Source: Thiobacillus thioparus DSM 505 (lineage in GTDB: Bacteria > Pseudomonadota > Gammaproteobacteria > Burkholderiales > Thiobacillaceae). Taken from it: a stretch of DNA of 64,000 bases. The DNA is taken from contig NZ_KB891330.1 of assembly GCF_000373385.1 (NCBI RefSeq), forward strand, positions 62,001-126,000, in the 5' to 3' direction. Positions within the stretch are counted from its first letter, which is position 1. Each line of letters starts with the position of its first letter. The notes below the pieces were generated by a model, which had not been told where the DNA came from, ran no database searches, and was given only the letters and a program-made list of their open reading frames with translations. The position numbers and the translations under genes were made by a program. Below are positions 1 through 8,395 of this stretch, piece by piece.

Positions 1-55
1 GCAGGGCCATGACAAGTCCTGTCAGTCCCAGCATCAACTTGGTGAGCGTCTTCAT
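1..55 (-). CDS. N-terminus of a secreted or membrane protein (partial)
   Basis: Only the first 18 codons are in the window. The reading starts at an ATG (53-55) with a good ribosome-binding site (GAGAAAGGA, about 6 bases upstream) and gives Met-Lys-Thr followed by a Leu/Met/Gly-rich hydrophobic stretch, which looks like the start of a signal peptide. It lies 31 bases downstream of the glycosyltransferase at 87-950 on the same strand, so it probably belongs to the same transcription unit. The function cannot be told from this fragment. Confidence 0.55.
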   Translation of the reverse strand, partial: MKTLTKLMLGLTGLVMAL

Positions 56-86
56 CGCACGTCCTTTCTCTGTCATCTCGATTCCG

Positions 87-950
87 TCATGCCGACCGTA
101 TTTCCCGAATGGCCAGCCAGTCAAACAGGGTATTCAATCCGCGCCAATCCAGCTTGAGCACATCCGGGTAACGGGGGTACAGGTCGCGCACATGAAATGG
201 CAGTGCAGTGAACCCGGCAGGCTGGATGGCCCGCCCCAGCATCTTGTTCTGATACCCCCGCACGCTGTAGCGCACGCGCCGCCGGAAGTATTTTTTCCAT
301 TCGCGCGGAAGCCAGGGCGACACCGAATCGAATGCGAACCCGGCCGCGCGGGCCACGACCACCCGATTGTTGTCCCAGCGGGTGTCGCCCTGCAAATCCC
401 ATTTCAGCATCGCGCCCATCAGCGCATCTTCGCCTATGGTGCCGACAGGCATTTTGATGGCCTGGGCACGGATGCGTTCCACGAAGCTTCCCCGCAAGCC
501 GTATAAATTGCCTGCTACGCCATTGTCCCGGAGCATGTCGCGTTGGAACGCTGCGACGCCGCGACCGCTTTGCGGCAATGCCGACACGCCGTTTGCCTGG
601 GGATGCTGCGCCAGTGCCTGCACCATGGCGTCCAGCGAGCCGGCAACCGCACGCACGTCGCCATCGATGAAAAAACAGGGCGTCTCCGTACACACGGCAA
701 TCTCATGCACGAATACGTTCCAGGCGTTGGCCTTGTCACCCAATGCGATCGACACGAGGTGGACATGGGGGTGATCCGCCGCATATTCGCGTACCAGCGC
801 TTCGGTCCGGTCGGTGCAGGCATTGGCCAGCACATGGCAGGTGAGCGGATGCGTCGCGGCAACCTGCAGGCTGTCGAGGCAGGCGATGATGTTGCGCGCT
901 TCGTTATGGGCAAAAACGGCGACGGGCCAAGGGTATATGGTAGCTGTCAT
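87..950 (-). CDS. Family 2 glycosyltransferase
   Basis: A 287-residue cytoplasmic GT-A type transferase. The N-terminus (PVAVFAHNEARNI) is the usual beta1 nucleotide-binding opening of GT2 enzymes, and the D-x-D-like motif is seen as FIDGDVRA near residue 95. Acceptor and sugar cannot be read from sequence. The stop of the upstream glycosyltransferase (960) is nine bases before this ATG, so the two are probably co-transcribed as part of a small glycan cluster (87-3273). There are no membrane segments, so it should act on the cytoplasmic face on a lipid-linked or nucleotide-linked acceptor. Confidence 0.8.
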   Translation of the reverse strand: MTATIYPWPVAVFAHNEARNIIACLDSLQVAATHPLTCHVLANACTDRTEALVREYAADHPHVHLVSIALGDKANAWNVFVHEIAVCTETPCFFIDGDVRAVAGSLDAMVQALAQHPQANGVSALPQSGRGVAAFQRDMLRDNGVAGNLYGLRGSFVERIRAQAIKMPVGTIGEDALMGAMLKWDLQGDTRWDNNRVVVARAAGFAFDSVSPWLPREWKKYFRRRVRYSVRGYQNKMLGRAIQPAGFTALPFHVRDLYPRYPDVLKLDWRGLNTLFDWLAIREIRSA

Positions 951-959
951 GGATACGGC

Positions 960-2114
960 TCAGGACCGGGTTGTTGTCATGTTCAGTTGGCGGGTTTTCT
1001 CTGCCACCCGCTCCCAGGAGAATTCGCGTTCCACCCGCTGCAATGCGCGCTGACCCCAATCACGGGTCAAGTCCGGCTGCGTCAGCAGGCTGCGCAAACC
1101 GTCTGCCACGGCATCGACCGACGTGCCATCCACCCGCAGCCCCGTCTCCCCATGCAGGACCGCCGAGCCCGTGCCGCCGGCCAGACCGGCCAGGCTCGGC
1201 TTGCCGCAGGCGGCCGCCTCGATGAAGACCATGCCGAAACCCTCATTGTCGCCGTTGATCTCGCGGTTGGGCATGGCAAATATATCGCAGGCATTCTGCC
1301 AGCGCGGCAGATCCGCTTCCCTGACCGAGCCGATGCGATGAACCACGCCCGTCAAGCCAAGGTCATGGATCAATCCGTCCAGATAATCGGCATCCTCGCC
1401 TATCCCGCCAATGACATAACGCAGCGGCATCCCTTCGGCATGCAGTCGCCCCACGGCCCGGATCATCTGGTCGAAGCCCTTGCGACGCGACAGCCTGCCG
1501 ACCGAGAACAGCAGTTTCTCGTCCGCGCCGATCCCCAGGCTCTCGCGCAAACCGGTGGCATCCAGGCCCGGCCGGAATACCGAGACGTCGACACCGGGAT
1601 AGATCAGCGTGATGCGAGCCGGGTCGACGCCCATGTCCCGCAAGGTGTCGCGCGTATGGTCGCTGTTGGCGACGACCCGGTCGGCATGGCGCAGGGCGAA
1701 CCGCATCGCCCTGAATTTCCGGCCACTCCCCCAGCTGGTGAGTTCTTCGCCATGGGCATAGATGGCCACCGGCCTGAACGTCAGGCGCGCCACACCCCAT
1801 GCCACCAGCCCTTCCGGCAGCGCACGGAAGGCATGCACGGCATCGAAGCGGTGCGTGAACGCCAACCGCAGTGAGCGGAAGAAGAAACGGGCGTACATCG
1901 CGAGCGATTCGGGACGCAGCCATGCCACACGTCTGAGGCTCAGGCGGTGGATCGTATTGGGATGCGCCGCATCCACTGCCATGGCGCCAGGGACGTCGGC
2001 GGTGACGATGTGGATTTCCTTGCCGCCGAGACGCCTGTACACCTCCGCGGCCCACACGGCCGTACCCCCCTTGGTCGGGAGAAAGAGTTCGGTGAGGACA
2101 AGCAGACGATTCAT
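960..2114 (-). CDS. Family 4 glycosyltransferase (GT-B fold)
   Basis: About 384 residues with the two Rossmann-like halves of GT4 enzymes. The N-terminus (LTELFLPTKGGTAVW) has the Gly-rich acceptor-side loop, and the C-terminal half carries the E-x7-E donor-binding motif in NEGFGMVFIEAAACGKP near residue 295. An in-frame ATG 33 bases upstream (2147) is possible; 2114 is preferred because family members usually begin directly before the first beta strand, but neither start has a convincing ribosome-binding site. It is probably retaining and acts in the cytoplasm on a polysaccharide repeat unit or a lipid-linked sugar. Roughly 200 bases separate it from the upstream GT2 gene; that gap has a lone TTGACA but no good -10. 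Confidence 0.82.
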   Translation of the reverse strand: MNRLLVLTELFLPTKGGTAVWAAEVYRRLGGKEIHIVTADVPGAMAVDAAHPNTIHRLSLRRVAWLRPESLAMYARFFFRSLRLAFTHRFDAVHAFRALPEGLVAWGVARLTFRPVAIYAHGEELTSWGSGRKFRAMRFALRHADRVVANSDHTRDTLRDMGVDPARITLIYPGVDVSVFRPGLDATGLRESLGIGADEKLLFSVGRLSRRKGFDQMIRAVGRLHAEGMPLRYVIGGIGEDADYLDGLIHDLGLTGVVHRIGSVREADLPRWQNACDIFAMPNREINGDNEGFGMVFIEAAACGKPSLAGLAGGTGSAVLHGETGLRVDGTSVDAVADGLRSLLTQPDLTRDWGQRALQRVEREFSWERVAEKTRQLNMTTTRS

Positions 2115-2313
2115 GATGGGTAAGCGGGGCAGGCCGTATGGCGTCATCGGTGCCGGCAGCGGTTATTTGTCGGTTCTGAGATTTCTGCGGGATCGGGCAT
2201 GTCAATGCAGCATGCCTGAATGATAACGGCCCTGCCCCGAATCAGGCGATTTATGCCGCGACTTGGCCCTTTCGTACCTTCCACACTGCCGAGAACAATC
2301 TTCACAACCGGCA

Positions 2314-3273
2314 TCAATGCTGTCGCGTTATTGCCTGACGAATGCGATTCTTCAGCACCTTCCCTGCCAGGCTGAAGTGGTGCCAGTACAGCCCGTTGAT
2401 CGTTGAGTCGAAAAGATTGCGCCAGGGAAAAGCCTGGTGATTCTGGTACGCGTAATAGGCCTTGTTGAAATGGGCACTTGCCAGGGAAGCCGTCGTCAAT
2501 CGCTTGAGCAGCGGTGTGGCAACAACCTCGTCCAGGCTCAAAAGTCCTTTGCGAATCTGGATGATGGTGTCGATGAGGCGTTGTTTTTCCTCCGGCCGGC
2601 TGAAATAACTCTGCCCCTCGCATCGCACGCGATAGCCGGGTGTCACGAGCAGGCCACACGTACAGCGAAGTGCCACCCGGTAATACCATTCCAGATCCTC
2701 GAACCCTTGCCCGCTGTACAGCCCGACTTTCTGCAATTGGGCTCGCTTGATCGCCACCCGCTGAAACGCCATCGGGATACGCTCGAGCAATGCGGCGAAC
2801 AACAGGTCAGAATGCAGGCGCAACACACCTTCGGCACCCTCCAGGCGCTCGCCCATCGCAGCGAGAACACGCGTCACTGCCTGAATCTGATTGTGTCGGG
2901 TCCCCTCGGCATCACTGCCGAAAGGTTCCACATTCACGAACAGGCAATTCAGATTCGCATCGCCCTGGAAAGCGGCATCGATCTGTGCCAACGCATCGGC
3001 ACCGAGCAGATCGTCGTCGTCGAGAAAGAAGATCGTCTCGCCGGTCGCCGCTCGCATTCCCATATTGCGGGCTTCCGAGGGTCCTTGCGCCGCCTCGTTC
3101 CGCAACAACCTGATGCGTCCCCCCTGCATAGGATTGAGCGTCACGGCAGGACAGGACCCATCGTCCACCACGATGACGTCCCATTCATCGAAATGCTGCG
3201 CCTCGACACTGGCAATGGCCTCGCGAAGCAATTCGGGACGATCGTGAGTCGTGATTACAACAGTGATCTGCAT
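2314..3273 (-). CDS. Family 2 glycosyltransferase
   Basis: A 319-residue GT-A transferase. It opens with QITVVITTHDRPELL, followed by VVDDGS near residue 36 and the metal/nucleotide motif FFLDDDDLL near residue 90, which is a complete GT2 signature. The C-terminal third is divergent and has no clear membrane span. It is the first gene after a 107-base gap that separates it from the GT2 at 3381-4310; that gap has only a weak five-pair hairpin (3363-3375) without a T run. Donor and acceptor are unknown; the setting suggests exopolysaccharide or lipopolysaccharide assembly. Confidence 0.82.
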   Translation of the reverse strand: MQITVVITTHDRPELLREAIASVEAQHFDEWDVIVVDDGSCPAVTLNPMQGGRIRLLRNEAAQGPSEARNMGMRAATGETIFFLDDDDLLGADALAQIDAAFQGDANLNCLFVNVEPFGSDAEGTRHNQIQAVTRVLAAMGERLEGAEGVLRLHSDLLFAALLERIPMAFQRVAIKRAQLQKVGLYSGQGFEDLEWYYRVALRCTCGLLVTPGYRVRCEGQSYFSRPEEKQRLIDTIIQIRKGLLSLDEVVATPLLKRLTTASLASAHFNKAYYAYQNHQAFPWRNLFDSTINGLYWHHFSLAGKVLKNRIRQAITRQH

Positions 3274-3380
3274 ACCCTACCCATGTCATCCAGGGGCCTC
3301 GTTCAGACCAGACAAATCTTCCATCCGGATATTCTCAATGCCAGCGATGTACCTAGCGGAGCCCGGCAAAGCCGGCATGC

Positions 3381-4310
3381 TCAGCCGGTCAGCATCGACA
3401 GCACAGCACGCAGGCTCTGCCAGCCGGGACGCGCGATCAGCATCGGCAGCACGGCCCGGACGGCCGCGACACGCTGGCCGCCCTTGCTCAGTGCGCAGCC
3501 GATGTTGTAGCGCGCGCCGTACATCCGGCTCGACACCCCCTGCCTGACCGGTGTCGGAAAACGTTCGGCCAGCCGCACCAGATCGGACAGCGTGCGCACA
3601 TTCTCACGCTGCGCCGCCACCGGATTGCGGCGCGTGGCGCTGCCGCCGTGTATCACGTACACGCCGAGGCTTTCGCAGATTACGCCGATACGATGACTAT
3701 TGGCCACCAGCCGGGTCAGGAAATGGACATCCTCGCAGACCTTGAACCCGGTCGGATAGCCCCCCAGTTCGATAAAGCGGCCGCGCGGAACCGACAACGT
3801 GTGCGTGTCGCCGAAATGATCGGCCACGAAGGCCGCGATTTCTGCGGGTGCATCCATCACCACCCGTACGGTTCCAGCCGCCTTGGCCAGCATCAGGCGT
3901 CCCGATTCGTGCTGCGCCATCGACGTGCCGAGCAGCTTTCCGTCCGTATCGCGATACTCGTAGTCGCCCGTCAGGCAATCCAGCGAGGCGTCCTCGGCAA
4001 TCCATGCCGCATGGAGTCCGATGCGATCGGGCGCATACCAGTCGTCGGCGTCGAGAAACGCCAGCCAGTCGCCCGTAGCGGCGACCGCACCCGCGTTGCG
4101 CGCCACCGACACACCGCTGTTGGGCTGCCCGATCAACCGCACCGCCTCGCCGAATTGACGCGCGATATCGGCCGTGGCATCGGTCGAGCCGTCATCCACC
4201 ACGATGATTTCATGTACCGGCCAGCTTTGCGCACGCACCGACTCGATGGCGCGCGCTAGGGTAGCGGCTGCGTTGAATGCGGGAATGATGACCGAGAAAC
4301 GCGGGCTCAT
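3381..4310 (-). CDS. Family 2 glycosyltransferase
   Basis: A 309-residue GT-A transferase starting MSPRFSVIIPAFNAA, with VVDDGSTD near residue 40 and the D-x-D region FLDADDWY near residue 90. The open frame continues far upstream, but the ATG at 4310 is the right start: it overlaps the stop of the deacetylase-like gene in an ATGA, and the GT2 fold begins at once. It forms a three-gene translationally coupled set with the deacetylase-like gene and the sulfotransferase (3381-6423). Substrate unknown. Confidence 0.83.
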   Translation of the reverse strand: MSPRFSVIIPAFNAAATLARAIESVRAQSWPVHEIIVVDDGSTDATADIARQFGEAVRLIGQPNSGVSVARNAGAVAATGDWLAFLDADDWYAPDRIGLHAAWIAEDASLDCLTGDYEYRDTDGKLLGTSMAQHESGRLMLAKAAGTVRVVMDAPAEIAAFVADHFGDTHTLSVPRGRFIELGGYPTGFKVCEDVHFLTRLVANSHRIGVICESLGVYVIHGGSATRRNPVAAQRENVRTLSDLVRLAERFPTPVRQGVSSRMYGARYNIGCALSKGGQRVAAVRAVLPMLIARPGWQSLRAVLSMLTG

Positions 4311-5500
4311 ACCGAACGTCCCAGCCAGGCCAGTGGCAGCGCCAGACCGCTGAGGCGGGCCATCCGGCGAAAGCGCGGCACCTCGTCCAGCCGGGTGCGC
4401 CAGACAGCAAGGCGACGGCGCAACCGGCCTTCGATCCAGGCCGGATCCTGTTTTTCGATCGCGTGCGCCAGTTCGAGCGGCGTGAGAAAGCGCACGTGCG
4501 GGCAAGCGGTCAAAGCTGCATTCAATCCCGCTTCGAGTGCCGCAAGGCTGGCATCCGCTGCCTGCAGGAAATTGAAGCGATGGGTTTCCACCAGACAGGC
4601 CCGTCCCTGTCGGGTGCGCGTCTTGAGCCCATCTGCCAGCCGCTGCGGCCCATGGCCCAGGGTCGGCTCGAAATACACATCGCGCACCAGATAGGTTTGC
4701 CCGACACGCGAACGCGCGCCGGACAACATCGACGCATCCACGCATCCCGGCCGGCCCGCGGCATCCCGACACGTGGCGCGCTGGCCAGGTGTAACGACGA
4801 CGTCGATCCCCGACTGCGCCCACGCCGCCTCGACGGCTTCGTTCCAGATGAACGTCGTGGCAACCGCCACTTGCGGCAACCGGCCAAACACGGTCCGATA
4901 CGCTGCCGTCTCCGCGGCAACGGCTTGCTCGATCGCCGCGTTCGGCAGTGCGCGCGACGGCAGATCCGAGGCATCGACCCAGCGGCTCTGCAAGGGGGAC
5001 GGCAGCGCCTCGGTCGCGGCAGGCTCCGGCGTGGCCAGCCAATCCCGCACCGCTATATCTTTCTGTGCCGCAGCCAGCAAGGCGGCCGGCCAGTAATGAC
5101 ATTGGCCATGCAATTGGGGCGCAAACACCCCGGCGGCGATGCCTGCCTGCATCGCCGCACACACCGTTTCGAAACGCTCGTCAGCGAGCGTCAAGGCGTG
5201 ATATTCCGTAAAGCGGCTCGCTGCGATGCGGGCCCCATCCGGCACTTCCAGCACGACACCCAGCGTCATGACGGCCGGACGGCCGTGGCGGTCGCGTATG
5301 CGCTGCAACAGGGCCGCCAGGCGGGCCAATGCATCCGCCTGGGGCAATGGCCCCGCGCCCCAGTCATCGCTTTCGACGATGAGCACGGGATGACGCAGCA
5401 CCGGTTCGCGCCAGCGTGCGACAAGCGGACCGGCGAATGCCAGCAGCACCCCTGCCCATAGCAGTATCACCATCGCCAGGAGCAGTGCCAGTACGGTCAT
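4307..5500 (-). CDS. Membrane-anchored polysaccharide-deacetylase-like protein
   Basis: About 397 residues. The start at 5500 (ATGA overlap with the sulfotransferase stop) gives one N-terminal hydrophobic anchor (residues 2-24). The rest resembles a divergent NodB-like (carbohydrate esterase 4) domain: an Asp-Asp pair in VESDDWGAG near residue 45, a His-x4-His-like metal site in LHGQCHYWP near residue 120, and ETHRFNF near the C-terminal end of the barrel. These fit a metal-dependent N-deacetylase working at the inner membrane or in the periplasm on a nascent polysaccharide. The motifs are divergent, so the activity is inferred. Its neighbours, a glycosyltransferase and a sulfotransferase, suggest a glycan-modifying module. 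Confidence 0.62.
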   Translation of the reverse strand: MTVLALLLAMVILLWAGVLLAFAGPLVARWREPVLRHPVLIVESDDWGAGPLPQADALARLAALLQRIRDRHGRPAVMTLGVVLEVPDGARIAASRFTEYHALTLADERFETVCAAMQAGIAAGVFAPQLHGQCHYWPAALLAAAQKDIAVRDWLATPEPAATEALPSPLQSRWVDASDLPSRALPNAAIEQAVAAETAAYRTVFGRLPQVAVATTFIWNEAVEAAWAQSGIDVVVTPGQRATCRDAAGRPGCVDASMLSGARSRVGQTYLVRDVYFEPTLGHGPQRLADGLKTRTRQGRACLVETHRFNFLQAADASLAALEAGLNAALTACPHVRFLTPLELAHAIEKQDPAWIEGRLRRRLAVWRTRLDEVPRFRRMARLSGLALPLAWLGRSV

Positions 5501-6423
5501 CGATACCCCATCTCCGCCGCCACGCCTTCCACCTGTGGCAGCACCCGCTCGATCTTCTCCCGGTTGCGGCCGTCCTTCCATTTATCCAGGCGGATTTCGG
5601 AAAAGGCGTTATAGGGAATGTCGAGCACTTCCGCACAATGCGCCTGCAGGTGCGCATCGAATGCCAGACCGCAGCCTTCGAACACCCGGCGAAAGGCAGC
5701 AACCGGGTCACGCAGGAAATCCTCGTAGAACACCTCGACCCACTGCCCGGCAGGAATGCCGGCCCTGGCATCGAGAATGGCCCGGTTGACCGCGGCATAT
5801 TGAAAGGCGGCGACCTCCTCGACCGGCGCGTTCACGTAATTGCGCCAGCCGTCGGCAAGGAAAAAACACCATTGTTTCAGCTGCCCGTTTTCCACCGCCA
5901 CCTTCGCCGGCAAATCGTTCGACCAGGTGGCGAATTCGTCGGGCTTGCGCCAGCCCTCGATCAGCGAATTGAGGTTGTCGCCCGGGCTGCGCTTGACGAA
6001 GACGAACACGGCATCGGGAAACAATTCCCGCAGATAGGCGACGCACAATCCGTTCTGGTTGTTCTTGTCGACCCAGCGATGATGGCCGGTCCAGCTGTAG
6101 AAGTAGCGGCTGACGTCGTCGCGTTCGGCTGCGCTGGCATCCGTTGCATCCAGCGCGTGCGTGTCCCAGTTCTTGTCGGCCAGGGGGTGCAGGCCCGTCC
6201 AGTAATCGTGGGTCTCGCGTTGCAGACTGCCGATCTCGCGCGCTTCGGACAGGGTTTTGTAGACCAGCGTGGTGCCGGCCCGCGAGCAGCCGATCACGAT
6301 GATGGGGCGCTCCGCCGGCCGCGGCGAAAGCTGCCAGCGCATGCTGCGCAAGGCGCGACGCGCTTGCCGTGCATGGAATGCCAGCGTCTTGACCACCTTT
6401 TCGGCAAATTCACTCAAACTCAT
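5497..6423 (-). CDS. Sulfotransferase family protein
   Basis: About 308 residues. The PAPS 5'-phosphosulfate loop is visible as IVIGCSRAGTTL near residues 41-52. A 3'-phosphate-binding segment is likely around VFVFVKRSPGDNLNSL near residue 150, where Arg and Ser are in the expected order. The start at 6423 has GAAAG just upstream; the longer frame to 6558 would run into the divergent gene's leader. This class transfers sulfate from PAPS to a carbohydrate or other hydroxyl. It is the first gene of a three-gene unit (sulfotransferase, deacetylase-like, GT2) divergent from the asparagine-synthetase homologue at 6548. The true acceptor is unknown. Confidence 0.75.
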   Translation of the reverse strand: MSLSEFAEKVVKTLAFHARQARRALRSMRWQLSPRPAERPIIVIGCSRAGTTLVYKTLSEAREIGSLQRETHDYWTGLHPLADKNWDTHALDATDASAAERDDVSRYFYSWTGHHRWVDKNNQNGLCVAYLRELFPDAVFVFVKRSPGDNLNSLIEGWRKPDEFATWSNDLPAKVAVENGQLKQWCFFLADGWRNYVNAPVEEVAAFQYAAVNRAILDARAGIPAGQWVEVFYEDFLRDPVAAFRRVFEGCGLAFDAHLQAHCAEVLDIPYNAFSEIRLDKWKDGRNREKIERVLPQVEGVAAEMGYR

Positions 6424-6547
6424 AGACTTTCTGTCGTTATCAAACGGAGTCCGATCACCCCGCAACCGGGCAAACAGGATTCGTGCCAATCGGCCAGCTC
6501 GTTTATATTGGCGGACATTATCCCGTATCACGCTGACACAACACACC

Positions 6548-8374
6548 ATGGATGGCATTTTTGGCTGGCTGGGCGACCACGGCGCGCATCAGGACCTGAT
6601 CCGGCATATGAGAGGAGCGGCCAACCCGGCACAGGAGGGGCTGCTGCACGAACACAGCAGCCAGATGCTGGGAGTGGCCGCGTCTTCGCGCTTCGGCAAG
6701 GCCGATATCCACGTCGAAAACGGTCTCGCTGCCACGCTGACGGGGCGTCCGGTCTTTCTCGACGAGGAACTGGCCTTCATCGCCCGCGACCGCAGTCCGG
6801 CCACCGCCGTGGCGCACGGCTGGATACGCCACGGCGAGACGCTGCCCACGCTGATGCACGGCAATTTCGCCTTTGCCGTGCTGGAGCCGCTCAAGAAGAA
6901 AGCCTGCCTGGTTCTCGATCGCGTGGGCGCAGAGCGCCTCTGTTATGCGTATCGGGGCGGCCACCTGGTGTTCGGCACCAGCGCCCAGAACGCCACCGCC
7001 CATCCCGCGGTCGGGCGGATCATCGACCCCCAGGCGATCTACGACTACCTGTATTTTCATACCATTCCGGCACCTCGCAGCCTCTATCAAGGCGTGCACA
7101 AACTGTTGCCGGGACAGATGGTCACCTTGAAAAACGGCCAGCTCAGCACCGCGTTTTACTGGCAGGCCGATTACACCCCGGTCGATGCCGGGTTCGACGT
7201 CCATCGCAGCGATTTTCGCACCGTACTGGACGAGGCCGTGCGCGATGCCGATGCCCCTTCCACCGCGGCGTTTCTGTCCGGCGGCACCGACAGCTCGACG
7301 GTTGTCGGTGCGCTTACAGCCGTACGCGGCGCACCGGTCGACACCTTTTCCATCGGCTTCGATGCCGACGGATTCGACGAAATGGAATACGCGCGCTGCG
7401 CTGCCGAGCGTTACGGCAGCCGCAGCCATGAGTATTACTTGAAGCCCGCCGATATCGTGACGGCGATCCCCATCATCGCGCGCGAATACGACGAACCGTT
7501 CGGCAACGATTCGGCAGTACCGACCTATTTCTGCGCCCGGGCCGCGCGCGAGGCAGGGTTCGAACACATGCTGGCAGGCGACGGCGGCGACGAGATCTTC
7601 GGCGGCAATGCGCGCTATGCCAAGCAGAAGCTGTTCGAGAATTATTTTCGACTGCCCGCGGCGATTCGGCGCGGCGTGGTGGAGCCGATCGCGCACCTGC
7701 CGGGGTTGTCCGACCGTTTTCCCCTGGCCAAACTGAAAAGCTACGTGCGCCAGGCCAACATGGGCCTGCCGCTGCGCCTGGAGAGCTACAACTTCCTGCA
7801 CCGTACCCCGCTCGACCAGATCCTCGCGCCGGATTTCATCCATGCCGTCGACCCTTCGACAGCGGATGCCGCACTCACCGAGGTCTACGAGCGTACCGCG
7901 TCCGACCATTACATCAACCGCATGATGCATCTGGATCTGAAGTTCACCCTGGCCGACAACGACCTGCGCAAGGTGGGCACGATGACCGAAGCGGCCGGCA
8001 TCGAAGTGCACTATCCGCTGCTCGACGACCGCATGGTCGCCTTCGCCAACCATCTGCCGGTCGACTACAAGGTGCGCGGCCAGATGCTGCGCTGGTTCTT
8101 CAAGGAGGCCCTGCGCGACCTGCTGCCCGAAAAGATCATCAACAAGAGCAAGCACGGCTTCGGCCTGCCCTTCGGCGTGTGGAGCACCCAATACGCCCCG
8201 CTCGGCGACCTCGTCGGCGACAGCCTCGCGGACTTCAAGCAGCGCGGCTGGATCCAGCCGGCCTATCTGGACCATATGCTGGCCATGCAGCGCGGACCGT
8301 ACGCCAGCTACTATGGCGTGATGATCTGGGTGACCATGATGCTGGAACAATGGCTGCAGGCGAACGAACACTGA
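6548..8374 (+). CDS. Asparagine-synthetase-like protein lacking the glutaminase Cys
   Basis: A 608-residue two-domain AsnB homologue. The C-terminal synthetase domain is intact: the ATP-pyrophosphatase loop SGGTDSS is at residues 244-250, with GDGGDEIFGG further on. The N-terminal Ntn-hydrolase domain, however, begins Met-Asp-Gly-Ile-Phe-Gly instead of Met-Cys-Gly-Ile, so the nucleophile that releases ammonia from glutamine is missing, and the His-Arg-Gly-Pro type glutamine-site motif is also absent. It may use free ammonia or another amine, or it may adenylate a carboxyl group on a sugar, as other Cys-less members of this superfamily do. It is divergent from the sulfotransferase (124-base gap) and converges on the end of the XrtA operon with 21 bases between stops. 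A true glutamine-dependent paralogue is at 16991-18925. Confidence 0.82.
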   Translation: MDGIFGWLGDHGAHQDLIRHMRGAANPAQEGLLHEHSSQMLGVAASSRFGKADIHVENGLAATLTGRPVFLDEELAFIARDRSPATAVAHGWIRHGETLPTLMHGNFAFAVLEPLKKKACLVLDRVGAERLCYAYRGGHLVFGTSAQNATAHPAVGRIIDPQAIYDYLYFHTIPAPRSLYQGVHKLLPGQMVTLKNGQLSTAFYWQADYTPVDAGFDVHRSDFRTVLDEAVRDADAPSTAAFLSGGTDSSTVVGALTAVRGAPVDTFSIGFDADGFDEMEYARCAAERYGSRSHEYYLKPADIVTAIPIIAREYDEPFGNDSAVPTYFCARAAREAGFEHMLAGDGGDEIFGGNARYAKQKLFENYFRLPAAIRRGVVEPIAHLPGLSDRFPLAKLKSYVRQANMGLPLRLESYNFLHRTPLDQILAPDFIHAVDPSTADAALTEVYERTASDHYINRMMHLDLKFTLADNDLRKVGTMTEAAGIEVHYPLLDDRMVAFANHLPVDYKVRGQMLRWFFKEALRDLLPEKIINKSKHGFGLPFGVWSTQYAPLGDLVGDSLADFKQRGWIQPAYLDHMLAMQRGPYASYYGVMIWVTMMLEQWLQANEH

Positions 8375-8395
8375 AGCGAACGCCGGCCAGCGGAC

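Noticed and set aside
543-1874. A 443-codon plus-strand frame over the first two glycosyltransferase genes
   Set aside because: It crosses a gene boundary, lacks any motif, and both minus-strand genes have full glycosyltransferase signatures.
6518-8371. A 617-codon minus-strand frame over the asparagine-synthetase homologue
   Set aside because: The plus-strand protein has intact ATP-loop motifs; the antisense product is a low-complexity Arg/Gly/Ala-rich sequence with no domain.
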